Assembly (NCBI RefSeq): GCF_013141765.1
Contig: NZ_WHOD01000009.1
Span: 1-64,000 of the forward strand
DNA length: 64,000 nucleotides
Reading direction: 5' to 3'
Origin: Paenibacillus foliorum
GTDB lineage: Bacteria > Bacillota > Bacilli > Paenibacillales > NBRC-103111
In this document: positions 19,053-28,039 of the stretch, piece after piece
Layout: each line of letters starts with the position of its first letter
How positions within the stretch are numbered: the stretch's first letter is position 1
Position numbers and translations under genes: made by a program
Notes under the pieces: model-generated
Databases searched by the model: none
Seen by the model: the letters and a program-made list of their open reading frames with translations, nothing else
Told to the model about the DNA's origin: nothing

Positions 19053-19883
19053 ATGGATCATAATATTTTCGGTGTCATTACAGAAATGGAAATGAAATTC
19101 CCCATGTATGTAACAAGTGTGGGAAGCTGGCATAATCAGGAGCCAATGAGACGGGAAGCTGGCTTTCCTGATTATCAGTGGATACAGACATTGAACGGTA
19201 TGGGACGCTTAGAGGTAGCCGGCAAATCCTATACAGTCAGTCAAGGACAAGGAATGCTGCTGTTTCCAAATGAAAAGCATGAATACACTCCGGTTCGAGA
19301 ACCATGGTCACTCAAATGGGTTACTTTTAACGGTGCTCATATGGCGGACATGCTGGCCTCTATGCATTTTGAAACTTCAATGGTGCTTTATTTAACCAAT
19401 CCTGACATTACACTCTCTAAAATAGGAGCTATCTTATCTCTGCTGCGATTGCAAAATCCACTCCGTGGGGTGGAATGTTCAGGACTTGTCTATCAGCTTC
19501 TGCTCGACCTATTTCTATACACCTCCCACTCTGAGGTTAGATCGAAACAACAGCATGCCGAACAATTGGCGCCAGCCTTTCATTATATTGAAGAGAACTA
19601 CGATCAATCCATTAGTCTTCAACAGTTGGCCGATAGTCTAGGGGTGACACCTCAGCATACCTGCCTTTTATTTCAGCAAGCGCTGGGAATTAGGCCAATC
19701 ACTTATTTGACCCATTACCGGCTTCGTAAAGCCAAGGAGCTGCTTCTGCAGCAATTGGATATGGAGGTCCGTGACGTCGCCCAGCATGTTGGCTATGAGG
19801 ATAGCAGCTATTTTATTAAGTTATTTAAAAAACAAGAAGGTCTCACTCCTAGTCATTTTCGCAAAATTCATCGTCGTCTGTAG
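19053..19883 (+). CDS. AraC-family transcription regulator with cupin sensor domain
   Basis: 276 aa. The N-terminal part (about 10-150) is a cupin-like AraC ligand domain (QTLNGMGRLEVAGKSYTVSQGQGMLLFPNEKHEY). The C-terminal double helix-turn-helix includes SLQQLADSLGVTPQHTCLLFQQALG and VRDVAQHVGYEDSSYFIKLFKK. ATG 19053 is preferred (AAGGATG eight bases upstream), although the frame is open from 19023. Divergent placement from the GH42 gene suggests control of that gene by a galactoside-derived ligand; this is inference. Confidence 0.87.
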   Translation: MDHNIFGVITEMEMKFPMYVTSVGSWHNQEPMRREAGFPDYQWIQTLNGMGRLEVAGKSYTVSQGQGMLLFPNEKHEYTPVREPWSLKWVTFNGAHMADMLASMHFETSMVLYLTNPDITLSKIGAILSLLRLQNPLRGVECSGLVYQLLLDLFLYTSHSEVRSKQQHAEQLAPAFHYIEENYDQSISLQQLADSLGVTPQHTCLLFQQALGIRPITYLTHYRLRKAKELLLQQLDMEVRDVAQHVGYEDSSYFIKLFKKQEGLTPSHFRKIHRRL

Positions 19884-19954
19884 GCAACTTTGCTTGATAA
19901 GATCCGTTATAGAAACATATGAATATTAAAACCGCAAATTAAAGGAGACGTTGA

Positions 19955-20815
19955 ATGACTGGCTCAAGAATGAATAGACGGGCCTTTTTAAAAAAATGCG
20001 CCTACACGCTCGCCGGAATAGTCCTCGCTCCATTCTCCGGTTATGGGTACGCAAGGTATGCCGAGCCCGGGTGGCTTCAGACTCGAATGGTAAACCTATC
20101 CCTTAAACGGCTTCCGGCTGCTTTTGATGGCATACGTGTTATCCAATTCAGCGATGTCCATCTGGGCTTTCACTACTCAGTTAAGCAGTTGGCACACCTG
20201 GTTGGAGTCATCCAAAATTTAAAGCCTGATTTGATCTGCTTCACGGGTGATTTGTTCGACTCCACAGTCAGTGATGCTGGTTCGATCCAACAGCAGTTGA
20301 CCCTGCTGAAAGCCCCACTAGGTAAAGCAGCAGTGCTCGGTAATCACGATTACTATGCCAAGGAGTCTGACAAAATCTCTGGCATCCTCTCTAACAGCGG
20401 CTTTGAACTTCTTACTAACCGTTCAATTCCAATTAAACGAGACAGGTTCAGAATATGGTTAAGTGGTGTTGACGATATGTGGGATGGCAGGCCTGACCTG
20501 CGAAAAGCACTTCAACAGGTACCGAAGGATGAATTCACTTTGTTGCTCTCTCATTGTCCTGATTTTGCTGATATAGCGCTGCAGCACCCCATTGACCTAC
20601 AGCTATCTGGACACACTCATGGCGGCCAGGTTCGCTTGCCTTTCTACGGCCATGTGGTCACACCCGAATTTGGCCAAAAATATGTCGATGGCTTATATAC
20701 GCTTGGAGATGGCAAGCTGCAGGTGTACACGAATCGTGGCATCGGCGTCTCCGTCATGCCGATCCGATTCTGGTGCAGGCCAGAGCTGACTGTATTTACG
20801 CTACATAAAGGCTGA
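19955..20815 (+). CDS. YkuE-like metallophosphoesterase with Tat signal
   Basis: A 286 aa calcineurin-type phosphoesterase. The N-terminus has a twin-arginine motif (NRRAFLKK, Arg 8/9) and hydrophobic stretch, so export by Tat is expected, as for Bacillus YkuE. Metal motifs are all there: FSDVHLG, FTGDLFD, LGNHDYY, SHCPD and SGHTHGGQ. The substrate is unknown; relatives act at the cell surface or on phospholipid headgroups. GGAGACG precedes ATG. It ends at a bidirectional terminator shared with speB. Confidence 0.88.
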   Translation: MTGSRMNRRAFLKKCAYTLAGIVLAPFSGYGYARYAEPGWLQTRMVNLSLKRLPAAFDGIRVIQFSDVHLGFHYSVKQLAHLVGVIQNLKPDLICFTGDLFDSTVSDAGSIQQQLTLLKAPLGKAAVLGNHDYYAKESDKISGILSNSGFELLTNRSIPIKRDRFRIWLSGVDDMWDGRPDLRKALQQVPKDEFTLLLSHCPDFADIALQHPIDLQLSGHTHGGQVRLPFYGHVVTPEFGQKYVDGLYTLGDGKLQVYTNRGIGVSVMPIRFWCRPELTVFTLHKG

Positions 20816-20856
20816 GCAAAGCTATAACTATATAAACATGTACGTGCTTCGATCAA

Positions 20857-20906
20857 TAAAAAAGGCAGTTCTTTGCGCAAACCACGCAAAGAAACTGCCT
20901 TTTTTA
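20857..20906. terminator. Bidirectional terminator between the ykuE-like gene and speB
   Basis: GGCAGTTCTTTGCG (20864-20877) pairs with CGCAAAGAAACTGCC (20885-20899) with one bulge. An A-run lies before and a T-run after, so it serves converging genes on both strands. Confidence 0.9.
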
Positions 20907-20920
20907 CTTTAAATCCGAGA

Positions 20921-21790
20921 TTATTTAACAAGTCCAAGCAATATTTCACGAATTAATTTCGCTGCTACGATCTGCGTCTGCTCCGTCGGGTCATACGCAG
21001 GAGCCACTTCCACAACGTCAGCACCAACGAAGTTGAGATTCGCTGCGGCCATAGCATGGATCGCGCCTAGAAGCTCTTTGGAGGTAATACCTCCCGCTTC
21101 TGCGGTACCTGTACCAGGTGCGCAGGACGGATCAAGCACATCGATATCGATGGTCAAATAAATAGGACGTCCAGCCAGCTCAGGAAGTACTTTCTTCAAA
21201 GGTTCCAGCACTTCGAACGGGTGGAAATTAATGTTCTCACGCGCGTACTTGAACTCCTCGCGGGAGCCCGAGCGGATTCCAAATTGGTAGATGTTCCTTC
21301 CGCCCATCAACTCAGCTGCTTTACGCAGAGGGGTTGAATGAGACAACGGCTCACCTTCATAATGCTCACGCAAATCAGCATGTGCGTCAAAATGAACAAT
21401 CGCCAAGTCAGGGTACTTAGCATATACTTCACGGAATACCGGCCAAGAACATAAATGCTCTCCGCCAAGGCCAATTGGGAATTTACCATCGTTCAGCAGG
21501 CCACGGACATATTCACCGATGATGTCCAAGCTGCGCGCGGGGTTACCGAAAGGCAGCAGCAGATCGCCTGCATCGAAGTAGGTTATGTCCTCAAGGCTTT
21601 TATCCAAATAAGGGCTGTACTCCTCAAGTCCGATCGATACCTCACGGATGCGGGGAGGACCAAACCGGGAACCGGGACGGAAGCTGACCGTATAATCCAT
21701 TGGCATGCCATAGATAACAGCACGGGAGGCTTCATAATTATCGGAGCTTAAAATAAACACGTTACCGGAATAAGCTTGATCCAAACGCAT
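20921..21790 (-). CDS. speB: Agmatinase
   Basis: A 289 aa ureohydrolase that splits agmatine to putrescine and urea. Mn2+ ligands are in GGEHLC, HFDAHADLREHYEG and TIDIDVLDPSCAPGTGT, with the terminal VVEVAP block. GGAAGTG precedes ATG. It follows speE at 22 bases in one polyamine operon: speB supplies putrescine and SpeE makes spermidine. No arginine decarboxylase is in the window. Confidence 0.94.
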   Translation of the reverse strand: MRLDQAYSGNVFILSSDNYEASRAVIYGMPMDYTVSFRPGSRFGPPRIREVSIGLEEYSPYLDKSLEDITYFDAGDLLLPFGNPARSLDIIGEYVRGLLNDGKFPIGLGGEHLCSWPVFREVYAKYPDLAIVHFDAHADLREHYEGEPLSHSTPLRKAAELMGGRNIYQFGIRSGSREEFKYARENINFHPFEVLEPLKKVLPELAGRPIYLTIDIDVLDPSCAPGTGTAEAGGITSKELLGAIHAMAAANLNFVGADVVEVAPAYDPTEQTQIVAAKLIREILLGLVK

Positions 21791-21812
21791 GCATTACACT
21801 TCCTTCAATAAA

Positions 21813-22640
21813 TTATTTACAAAGATCCTCTACGAACTTCGGAAGCGCAAACGCTGCTTTGTGAAGGCGTGGGGAGTAATATTTAGTATTGATTTCGGGA
21901 ATTTTCGTTTCATCGACTTGCAATGGATCATGCTTTTTACTGCCCATTGTGAAGGTCCACAAACCGCTTGGGTAAGTCGGGATATTCGCGCAGTACACAC
22001 GAACGATCGGAAAGATTTCTTTCACGTCACGATTTACACTTTGGATCAGATCCGCTTTAAACCATGGGTTGTCCGTTTGTGCAACGAAAATGCCATCTTC
22101 CTTCAGTGATTCATAGATACCTTGGTAAAATCCTTTACTGAACAGCTCAACTGCAGGACCAACCGGTTCTGTAGAATCGACCATGATAACATCATAAGTA
22201 TTTTTATGATCATGAATGTGCATGTAGCCATCATTCACGATGACTTCAACACGAGGGTTGTCCAGTTCACCCGCAATTTCGGGTAAGTACTTTTTAGAAT
22301 ACTCGATAACCTTACCGTCAATTTCGACCAGCACTGCTTTTTCCACTTCAGGATGCTTCAGCACTTCACGAATGACTCCGCCATCGCCGCCACCCACAAC
22401 AAGCACATGCTTAGGATTAGGATGCGTGTACAACGCAGGATGTGCCACCATTTCATGATACACAAACTCATCCTTTACCGTGGTCATAACCATACCGTCC
22501 AGTACAAGCATGCGGCCAAATTCCAATGTATCAATTATCGCAAGATCCTGAAAATCGGTTTTCTCCGTTACAAGTGTCTCGCGAATTTTCGCGGTAATAC
22601 CGAATTGCTCCGTTTGTTTCTCCGTATACCATAATTCCAT
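21813..22640 (-). CDS. speE: Spermidine synthase
   Basis: Aminopropyltransferase that joins decarboxylated SAM and putrescine. 275 aa. It begins [16 protein letters not shown], typical of Firmicute SpeE. The Rossmann motif [16 protein letters not shown], the catalytic region [10 protein letters not shown] and [14 protein letters not shown] are present. ATG 22640 is chosen, nine bases after AAGGGTG; the reading frame stays open to 22745 without a supporting site. It heads speE-speB. Confidence 0.95.
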   Translation of the reverse strand: MELWYTEKQTEQFGITAKIRETLVTEKTDFQDLAIIDTLEFGRMLVLDGMVMTTVKDEFVYHEMVAHPALYTHPNPKHVLVVGGGDGGVIREVLKHPEVEKAVLVEIDGKVIEYSKKYLPEIAGELDNPRVEVIVNDGYMHIHDHKNTYDVIMVDSTEPVGPAVELFSKGFYQGIYESLKEDGIFVAQTDNPWFKADLIQSVNRDVKEIFPIVRVYCANIPTYPSGLWTFTMGSKKHDPLQVDETKIPEINTKYYSPRLHKAAFALPKFVEDLCK

Positions 22641-22750
22641 GGTTCGTTTCACCCTTCTTTCACACGAATTCCCGCCCATTTCATTACATGTTGCCTTATA
22701 AAATGTCGCGGCTTTGCCAAGTAACGCCTTGCTGCTATACATCAAATTGT

Positions 22751-22779
22751 ATTATAGTGTATCCTTCCAAAAATGCAAA
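22751..22779 (-). promoter_or_regulatory. Putative sigma-A promoter of speE-speB
   Basis: TTTGCA (22779-22774), 17 bases, TATAAT (22756-22751), giving a leader of about 105 bases. The -35 has four of six matches. The rest of 22641-22943 is AT-rich spacer before the divergent PBP gene; I see no riboswitch in it. Confidence 0.5.
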
Positions 22780-22943
22780 TACAAACGGCCTTAAAATGCC
22801 CCTGTTCAAAAAAAATTAACATTAGCCTTCTTTTAAATGAATAAGGGCTGCTATGTTTTTCCATAATGGAAAGTGTGTACTTATTTAAATTACTAGGTTT
22901 TTATTCAAATTTATACTTTCAACTTAGGAAGGATCGATGATCC

Positions 22944-25025
22944 GTGTCCGATATGCAAAACAAACGCCCAAACACATCCCAGCAATCCGAAGCCAATGAA
23001 TCTGGTCGATTACGAGGGTTCAAGCGGTTTAAAAAAATGAGCTCTTTAGGCTTTTCCTCACTCCTTCTATGCGCGGCTGCTCTCTTTATCATGCTTTTGT
23101 ATATGCGCTCGCAGGCGCTCCCTGTTTCCAAGATGGGGCCCACTACCGAAATATTCGATATCCACGGTGAAGTCATCGAGACACTAAATGGAGGAAAAAA
23201 CAGTCAAAATGTTTCCCTGGAGGAAATCTCGCCTAATTTGATCCAAGCCACTCTTGCCATTGAAGATCGCAATTTTTATCATCATTACGGGTTCGACATG
23301 CGTGGAATCGTTAGAGCAGCTGTAGTCAATCTCCAGCACATGTCTAAAGTACAGGGCGCCGGAACGATCACGCAGCAATTGGCCCGCAATCTGTATTTAT
23401 CTCATGAAAGAACCTGGACGCGGAAGGTAAAGGAGACGTACTACGCCGTTCAGATGGAGCTACAGATGAGTAAGGATCAGATTCTTGAGGAGTATTTGAA
23501 CCAAATTTACTATGGCCATTCCACATACGGCATTCAAGCGGCCGCTAAGCTATTCTTCGGTAAGAACGCCAAGGAGCTAACTTTGGCCGAGAGCGCAATG
23601 CTCGCCGGAATTCCTAAAGGACCGCGTTACTATTCCCCTTACTATGACGCTAAGAATGCGAAAGAGCGACAAGGAACGGTTCTGCAAACGATGGTCGTCT
23701 CAGGCTCTATTACTCAGCAAGAAGCAGACAAAGCTTCAAAAGAGAAGCTTACCATACTGCCTTTAGAGAAGAAAAAGCCCGCCATCGGGGGATATTTCCG
23801 TGATTATGTGCGAGGAGTTGCCATCGGCCAGCTCGGCATTAGCGAGGATCAATTCGAAGAGCAAGGGCTAAAAATTTATACAACGCTGGACATCAATGCG
23901 CAAAAGGTCGCCGAAGAAGTAGTCACGGATCAGTTAAGTAAATTCACCGAAATGCAAGCTGCATTGATCGCGATTGATCCACGAAACGGCTATATCAAGG
24001 CAATGGTAGGCGGTCGTGATTATGGAGAAAACCAATTTAACCGAGTTTTTGCAGATAGCCGCCAACCAGGATCTTCCTTCAAGCCTATCGTTTATGTCAC
24101 AGCATTGCAGCAAAAGCAGTACACACCCATTACAAAATTCAAAAGCGAGCCGACAACCTTCACCTATGACAACGGACGGCAAAGCTATACACCTGGAAAT
24201 TTCAATAATTTATATTTCAATACAATTGATCTGCGGCAAGCTATATCCAAATCGGATAATATCTTTGCTGTTCATACACTGCTTGAGGTTGGTGCAGAGA
24301 ATGTTATTGCTACCGCCCAAAGGATGGGCATTAAGAGCCCCATGAAGCCGCTCCCTTCCTTGGCGCTGGGTACTTTCCCTATCAGTCCTTTTGAGATGGC
24401 GTCAGCATTTGCTATTTTTGCCAATCAAGGTGTCCGTGTTGAACCCACCGCAATTGTTCGCATAGAAGATAGTCGCGGCCGTCCTCTATATGAATCTAAT
24501 CCAACGATGGAAAAGGTTATGGAAGCGCCCTATACCTATGTCATGACTCAACTGATGGAGAGCGTATTCGAGCAGGGAGGAACCGGCAGCAGGGTCTCCA
24601 ATGTGCTGAAGCGTCCCGTAGCAGGCAAAACAGGTACGACCAATACAGACGCTTGGCTGGTAGGCTACACACCCGAGCTGTCAACCGCTGTATGGGTCGG
24701 GTACGATAAAGACCGGAATATTAGCAGCGTCGAATCGCATCTGGCTGCTCCAATCTTTGCAGAATTTACCGAGCGTGCACTCGAATCCGTGCCACCAAAG
24801 CTGTTCACGATTCCTGAAGGGGTCGTGAGCGTGTATATTGATCCGTCCACAGGCAAGCTTGCCAACGAAGGCTGCCCAAATTCACGGATGGAAGCGTTCG
24901 TGCAGGGTACCGAGCCGACTGAATATTGTACCGAGCAGCCGGTGAAAAAGGATAGCAACAAGACAGACAAGCCAAAGGGCAATGGCACATGGTGGGAAGA
25001 TTTGAAGCGTTGGTGGAATGAGTAA
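22944..25025 (+). CDS. pbpG: Class A penicillin-binding protein (PbpG type)
   Basis: A bifunctional cell-wall polymerase of 693 aa. One membrane anchor (about 33-55) is followed by a GT51 glycosyltransferase (EDRNFYHHYGFDMRGI, GAGTITQQLARNLYL, RKVKE) and a transpeptidase with SSFK (PGSSFKPIVY), SDN (SKSDN) and KTGTTN. The start is GTG 22944 with AGGAAGGA upstream. Divergent position from speE-speB matches Bacillus ywhE (pbpG), a sporulation PBP, though no clear forespore promoter was seen. Short Lys/Asp-rich C-terminal tail. Confidence 0.93.
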   Translation: MSDMQNKRPNTSQQSEANESGRLRGFKRFKKMSSLGFSSLLLCAAALFIMLLYMRSQALPVSKMGPTTEIFDIHGEVIETLNGGKNSQNVSLEEISPNLIQATLAIEDRNFYHHYGFDMRGIVRAAVVNLQHMSKVQGAGTITQQLARNLYLSHERTWTRKVKETYYAVQMELQMSKDQILEEYLNQIYYGHSTYGIQAAAKLFFGKNAKELTLAESAMLAGIPKGPRYYSPYYDAKNAKERQGTVLQTMVVSGSITQQEADKASKEKLTILPLEKKKPAIGGYFRDYVRGVAIGQLGISEDQFEEQGLKIYTTLDINAQKVAEEVVTDQLSKFTEMQAALIAIDPRNGYIKAMVGGRDYGENQFNRVFADSRQPGSSFKPIVYVTALQQKQYTPITKFKSEPTTFTYDNGRQSYTPGNFNNLYFNTIDLRQAISKSDNIFAVHTLLEVGAENVIATAQRMGIKSPMKPLPSLALGTFPISPFEMASAFAIFANQGVRVEPTAIVRIEDSRGRPLYESNPTMEKVMEAPYTYVMTQLMESVFEQGGTGSRVSNVLKRPVAGKTGTTNTDAWLVGYTPELSTAVWVGYDKDRNISSVESHLAAPIFAEFTERALESVPPKLFTIPEGVVSVYIDPSTGKLANEGCPNSRMEAFVQGTEPTEYCTEQPVKKDSNKTDKPKGNGTWWEDLKRWWNE

Positions 25026-25112
25026 ACACATAAGTTGAAATCCCGTCCGGACTCGCATATGCTTAGGCTAGAGGACAAAGGTCCAATATCTGGTAAGGAG
25101 TGTGGATGGAGC

Positions 25113-25934
25113 ATGGGATTACAAAATGAATGGGTGAAGTTTGGCGAGAACGAGCAGTATTCAGGGTATCTGGTGCTACCGGAAGGCCCGACCGCGGCTG
25201 AGAAGCCCGCGGTCATCGTTATCCAAGAAATATGGGGTGTCGACTCCCATATCCAGGATGTGACCGGCCGCTTTGCGAAGGCCGGATATGTGGCATTTGC
25301 GCCCGACCTGTTCCACATGGACGGAGCTAAGATGCCTGAGCTGCAGGAGGATCGAGTGGCAACCGCGAAGCGGTTCCTCGATACGATTCCGCCGGCAGCA
25401 TGGCGTGACCCGGAAGCCCGCGGCAAAGCGCTCAGCGAGCTTCCAGACTCCCAGGGTCAAGCCGTAGGTGAAACCCTGGAGCGGATCTTCGCAGCCGGTA
25501 CGCAAGCCCCGGCTTATCTAGATCTGCTAGCTGCAAGCGCAAGCTACCTACGCGGACGCGCGGGCGGTTCGCGGCCATGTGCGGTGGGCGCGGTGGGCTT
25601 CTGCCTGGGCGGCATGTTGGCCGCGCAGTTGGCTGTCCGCGACAGGGAGCTGGGCGCCGCGGTAGTGTTCTACGGTAACCTGCCGCAAGCGGAACAGGTA
25701 CCGCAGGTGCAGTGCCCTATGCTCGGTATTTTTGGCGAGCTTGATACTCGCATTACCGAGCAAGTACCTGCCTTTGCAGCGGCTATGGAACAACACGGCA
25801 AACCGTTCGAGCACCGCATCTACGAAGGTGCTCCACATGCCTTTGCCAATGACACACGTGCTTCTTACCGTCCTGAGGCGGCTCAGGATGCCTTTGCTCG
25901 AACACTCACCTTTCTACGCCAGCATCTGGTATAG
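25113..25934 (+). CDS. Dienelactone hydrolase-family protein
   Basis: A 273 aa alpha/beta hydrolase. The nucleophile elbow is GFCLGG with Cys about 164 rather than Ser, as in dienelactone hydrolases. The acid is in FGELDTRI and the His in GAPHAFAND. The GVDSHIQDVTGRFAKAGYVAFAPDLF block is also typical. ATG 25113 is used; AAGGAG lies 12 bases upstream. The true substrate is unknown. It is more GC-rich than its neighbours, and lies 88 bases after pbpG with no terminator seen between. Confidence 0.85.
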   Translation: MGLQNEWVKFGENEQYSGYLVLPEGPTAAEKPAVIVIQEIWGVDSHIQDVTGRFAKAGYVAFAPDLFHMDGAKMPELQEDRVATAKRFLDTIPPAAWRDPEARGKALSELPDSQGQAVGETLERIFAAGTQAPAYLDLLAASASYLRGRAGGSRPCAVGAVGFCLGGMLAAQLAVRDRELGAAVVFYGNLPQAEQVPQVQCPMLGIFGELDTRITEQVPAFAAAMEQHGKPFEHRIYEGAPHAFANDTRASYRPEAAQDAFARTLTFLRQHLV

Positions 25935-26030
25935 CAATAACCTTGATGGTTGTACTGCCTAGCAATGAACTGTTCCAACAGCTGCTGCAATTCACTGCCC
26001 CTTGGCAATGTCCATATCCCTTCGATTGTT

Positions 26031-26468
26031 TATGACCACTATCCCCTTGCCTCAGTAATGGGATAAAACGATAATACCAATAAATGCTGAAGCTGTTGGA
26101 ATTACACAAGGAGCCGGCATAGCATGGATTGTTCAAGCGGTTCGGGTTGAATTGGTGCTCGGGTGAACGACTGTTCAGGCTGTTCGGGTCGCCCCCGTGT
26201 TCGGGGGTTCGACTGTTCAAGCGGTTCGGGTCGCCCCCGTGTTCGGGGGTTCGACTGCTCAGGATGTTCAGGTTACCCGGTGCTCGGGGGTTCGATGTTC
26301 AGGCTGTACGGGTTGACCGATGCTCAGGGGTTCGACTGTTCAGAATGTTCAGGTTGACCCAGTGCTCGGGGGTTCGATGTTCAGGCTGTACGGGTTGACG
26401 GGTTACTCGGTTATTCGGAATGTTCGGGTTGCTATCATACTTACTGAGTTAAAGGGATAGTGACTATA
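26031..26468. mobile_element. MITE-like element with 28-base terminal inverted repeats
   Basis: The left end TATGACCACTATCCCC... (26031-26058) and right end, reading inward from 26468 on the minus strand, agree at 22 of 28 positions; both finish CTCAGTAA. The 438-base unit has no plausible gene and encloses a seven-copy 42-base array. A third copy of the end sequence is at 54001-54028. Element boundaries and target duplication are uncertain. Confidence 0.55.
26130..26431. repeat. Seven 40-42-base tandem repeats with internal palindrome
   Basis: Units start at 26130, 26172, 26214, 26256, 26296, 26337 and 26378, with a partial eighth at 26420. The first three and the seventh are 42 bases; the others lost one or two. 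Units 2 and 3 contain the perfect hairpin CCCCCG-TGTT-CGGGGG, degraded in others. One frame reads as a 14-residue repeat (CSGVRLF-type), but the indels break it, so coding is unlikely. Confidence 0.85.
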
Positions 26469-26504
26469 GAGGGTTCAATACACAAGACTCAGTATAAATC
26501 CATG

Positions 26505-26555
26505 GAAGAAGGGACCGTCCCAACAGTCTACCGACTAAGGGAGGGTCCCTTCTTC
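26505..26555. terminator. Large perfect hairpin, possible terminator
   Basis: GAAGAAGGGACC (26505-26516) and GGTCCCTTCTTC (26544-26555) pair perfectly over 12 bp with a further GTCCC/GGGAG-type partial pairing inside. No strong T-run follows on the plus strand. It could end transcripts arriving from the dienelactone hydrolase gene or be part of a repeat element. The rest of 25935-26634 holds the MITE-like element. Confidence 0.5.
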
Positions 26556-26634
26556 TATAAAAAGTGAAAAAGAAGTCCTGTTTTTGGTAAAATAGGAGAA
26601 AAGGATCTTACTTATATCAATTGAGGTGATAAGA

Positions 26635-27156
26635 ATGGCGCTATCGTTAGATTCGGTTCAGCTATTGATGAAACAGTTGGATGGATCTGGAATTAGTTAT
26701 GCATCCGGTGGAAGCGGCCTGCTGTACAGCTTGGGCCTTACCAATCAAGTTCACGATTGGGACCTGACCACGGATGATCCGTATGAAGATGTAGCCGCTG
26801 CCCTCCATGGTTGGTCATGGACACAATCGTCCAGCGGGGACCATCCTTTTGCCAGCAGTTACCGAATTCATGTAGCCGACCAACGGCTTCCCATCGATAT
26901 GATCGGTCAGTTTGCTATTCATAGCCAATACGGAATTTGCCGCTTACCCGCTCTCTCTTCTTTTGAATGGCAAGGTATTCCTATGGGTAGTCCAGAGATA
27001 TGGGCCGTGGCTTACGCTCTTATGAACCGCAAACCTAAGGCTGATATGCTTTTTAGTTACCTTCAGCAACACAATGCCAACCAGGACATTCTGCAATTGC
27101 TGTTGGCCGAGCCTTTGCCAGATTTCTTACGTTCTAAATTGCTCTCCCTAATATAG
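26635..27156 (+). CDS. Nucleotidyltransferase-fold protein of unknown function
   Basis: 173 aa. The N-terminal ASGGSGLLYSLGL and DWDLTTDDP resemble the GGS and DxD motifs of minimal nucleotidyltransferases, and the C-terminal half is helical. The residues are suggestive, not conclusive, and no antitoxin partner is adjacent. ATG 26635 follows GAGGTGA. It stands alone between the MITE-like region and a SanA-like gene. Function unknown. Confidence 0.6.
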   Translation: MALSLDSVQLLMKQLDGSGISYASGGSGLLYSLGLTNQVHDWDLTTDDPYEDVAAALHGWSWTQSSSGDHPFASSYRIHVADQRLPIDMIGQFAIHSQYGICRLPALSSFEWQGIPMGSPEIWAVAYALMNRKPKADMLFSYLQQHNANQDILQLLLAEPLPDFLRSKLLSLI

Positions 27157-27210
27157 TATTGTGCTTTTATCTAAACTTATCGAAACCATTTCGATGAAAG
27201 GGAACCCTCT

Positions 27211-27879
27211 ATGATCAAAACCTATAAAAGGAAGCTTCTTGCACTCATTGTTATTATTACAACGCCATTTCTTGTTGTATTCGGAATCGATGCTCATGTA
27301 AAGTCAGAGGCCTCAAAGTACATCGTTAATTTGGAAGAAGCACCCGAGTCCGATGCCATTTTGGTTCTTGGGGCCAGGGTTTACCCGAATGGGAGCGTTT
27401 CAGAAATACTCAGTGATCGCTTAAAGGTGGCTTTAGAGCTGCGGGATGCTGGTAAATCAAACAAGTTTATCGTCAGTGGAGACCATGGGCAAGTTGCTTA
27501 TGATGAAGTGAATGCCATGCGAAATTTCCTCGAGCAGCAAAATGTATCGGCTGAGCATATTTTTATGGATCATGCAGGTTTCAGTACCTATGAAAGTATT
27601 TATCGGGCCAGGGATATTTTTAAGACACAAAAAATACTGATCGTGACTCAGCAATATCATCTTATGCGTGCGGTATATGCAGCTAGACAAATGGGTTTGG
27701 ATGCGTATGGCGTTGCTTCTGATAAGCAGCTCTATGCCAAGATGGCCTACAATCAAACCCGGGAGGTTCTTGCCCGGAATAAAGATTTCGTCTATCTTCA
27801 CCTGCTTAAGCCAAAGCCGACTTACCTTGGGGAGCCCATTCCTATTACGAGCGATGGAAGGCTGACTGCCGATCGATAA
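27211..27879 (+). CDS. SanA/YdcF-like DUF218 membrane protein
   Basis: 222 aa with one N-terminal membrane anchor (about 8-28) and a DUF218 domain: AILVLGARVYPNGSVSEILSDRL, FIVSGDHG, FSTYESIYRA and IVTQQYHLMRAVYAARQMGL. SanA relatives affect envelope barrier function in Gram-negatives; the role in Firmicutes is unknown to me. AAAGGGAA upstream. It ends at a strong terminator. Confidence 0.82.
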   Translation: MIKTYKRKLLALIVIITTPFLVVFGIDAHVKSEASKYIVNLEEAPESDAILVLGARVYPNGSVSEILSDRLKVALELRDAGKSNKFIVSGDHGQVAYDEVNAMRNFLEQQNVSAEHIFMDHAGFSTYESIYRARDIFKTQKILIVTQQYHLMRAVYAARQMGLDAYGVASDKQLYAKMAYNQTREVLARNKDFVYLHLLKPKPTYLGEPIPITSDGRLTADR

Positions 27880-27915
27880 ATAAGATGGCAACATCTCTCG
27901 TGATTTAATTCAACA

Positions 27916-27945
27916 CAAAAAGGCAGACGAAGGTCTGCCTTTTTG
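27916..27945 (+). terminator. Intrinsic terminator after the SanA-like gene
   Basis: AGGCAGAC-GAAG-GTCTGCCT stem with A-run before and TTTTT after; works on the plus strand and possibly for the converging ywhD. Confidence 0.9.
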
Positions 27946-28039
27946 CTGTCCTAGTATATGTCGCATATACTAGGCATTAGTATACATCCAGTTCCCAGAA
28001 AAGCACAATGCGCGTCACATAATCTTCATAATTTTGGTA

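Noticed and set aside
26129..26398. Open frame across the 42-base repeats (89 aa, Cys/Arg/Phe-rich)
   Set aside because: It is just the repeat read as codons; units of 40 and 41 bases shift the frame, and there is no ribosome binding site.
26130..26431. Could the array be CRISPR?
   Set aside because: Units are contiguous with no unique spacers, and no cas genes are nearby.
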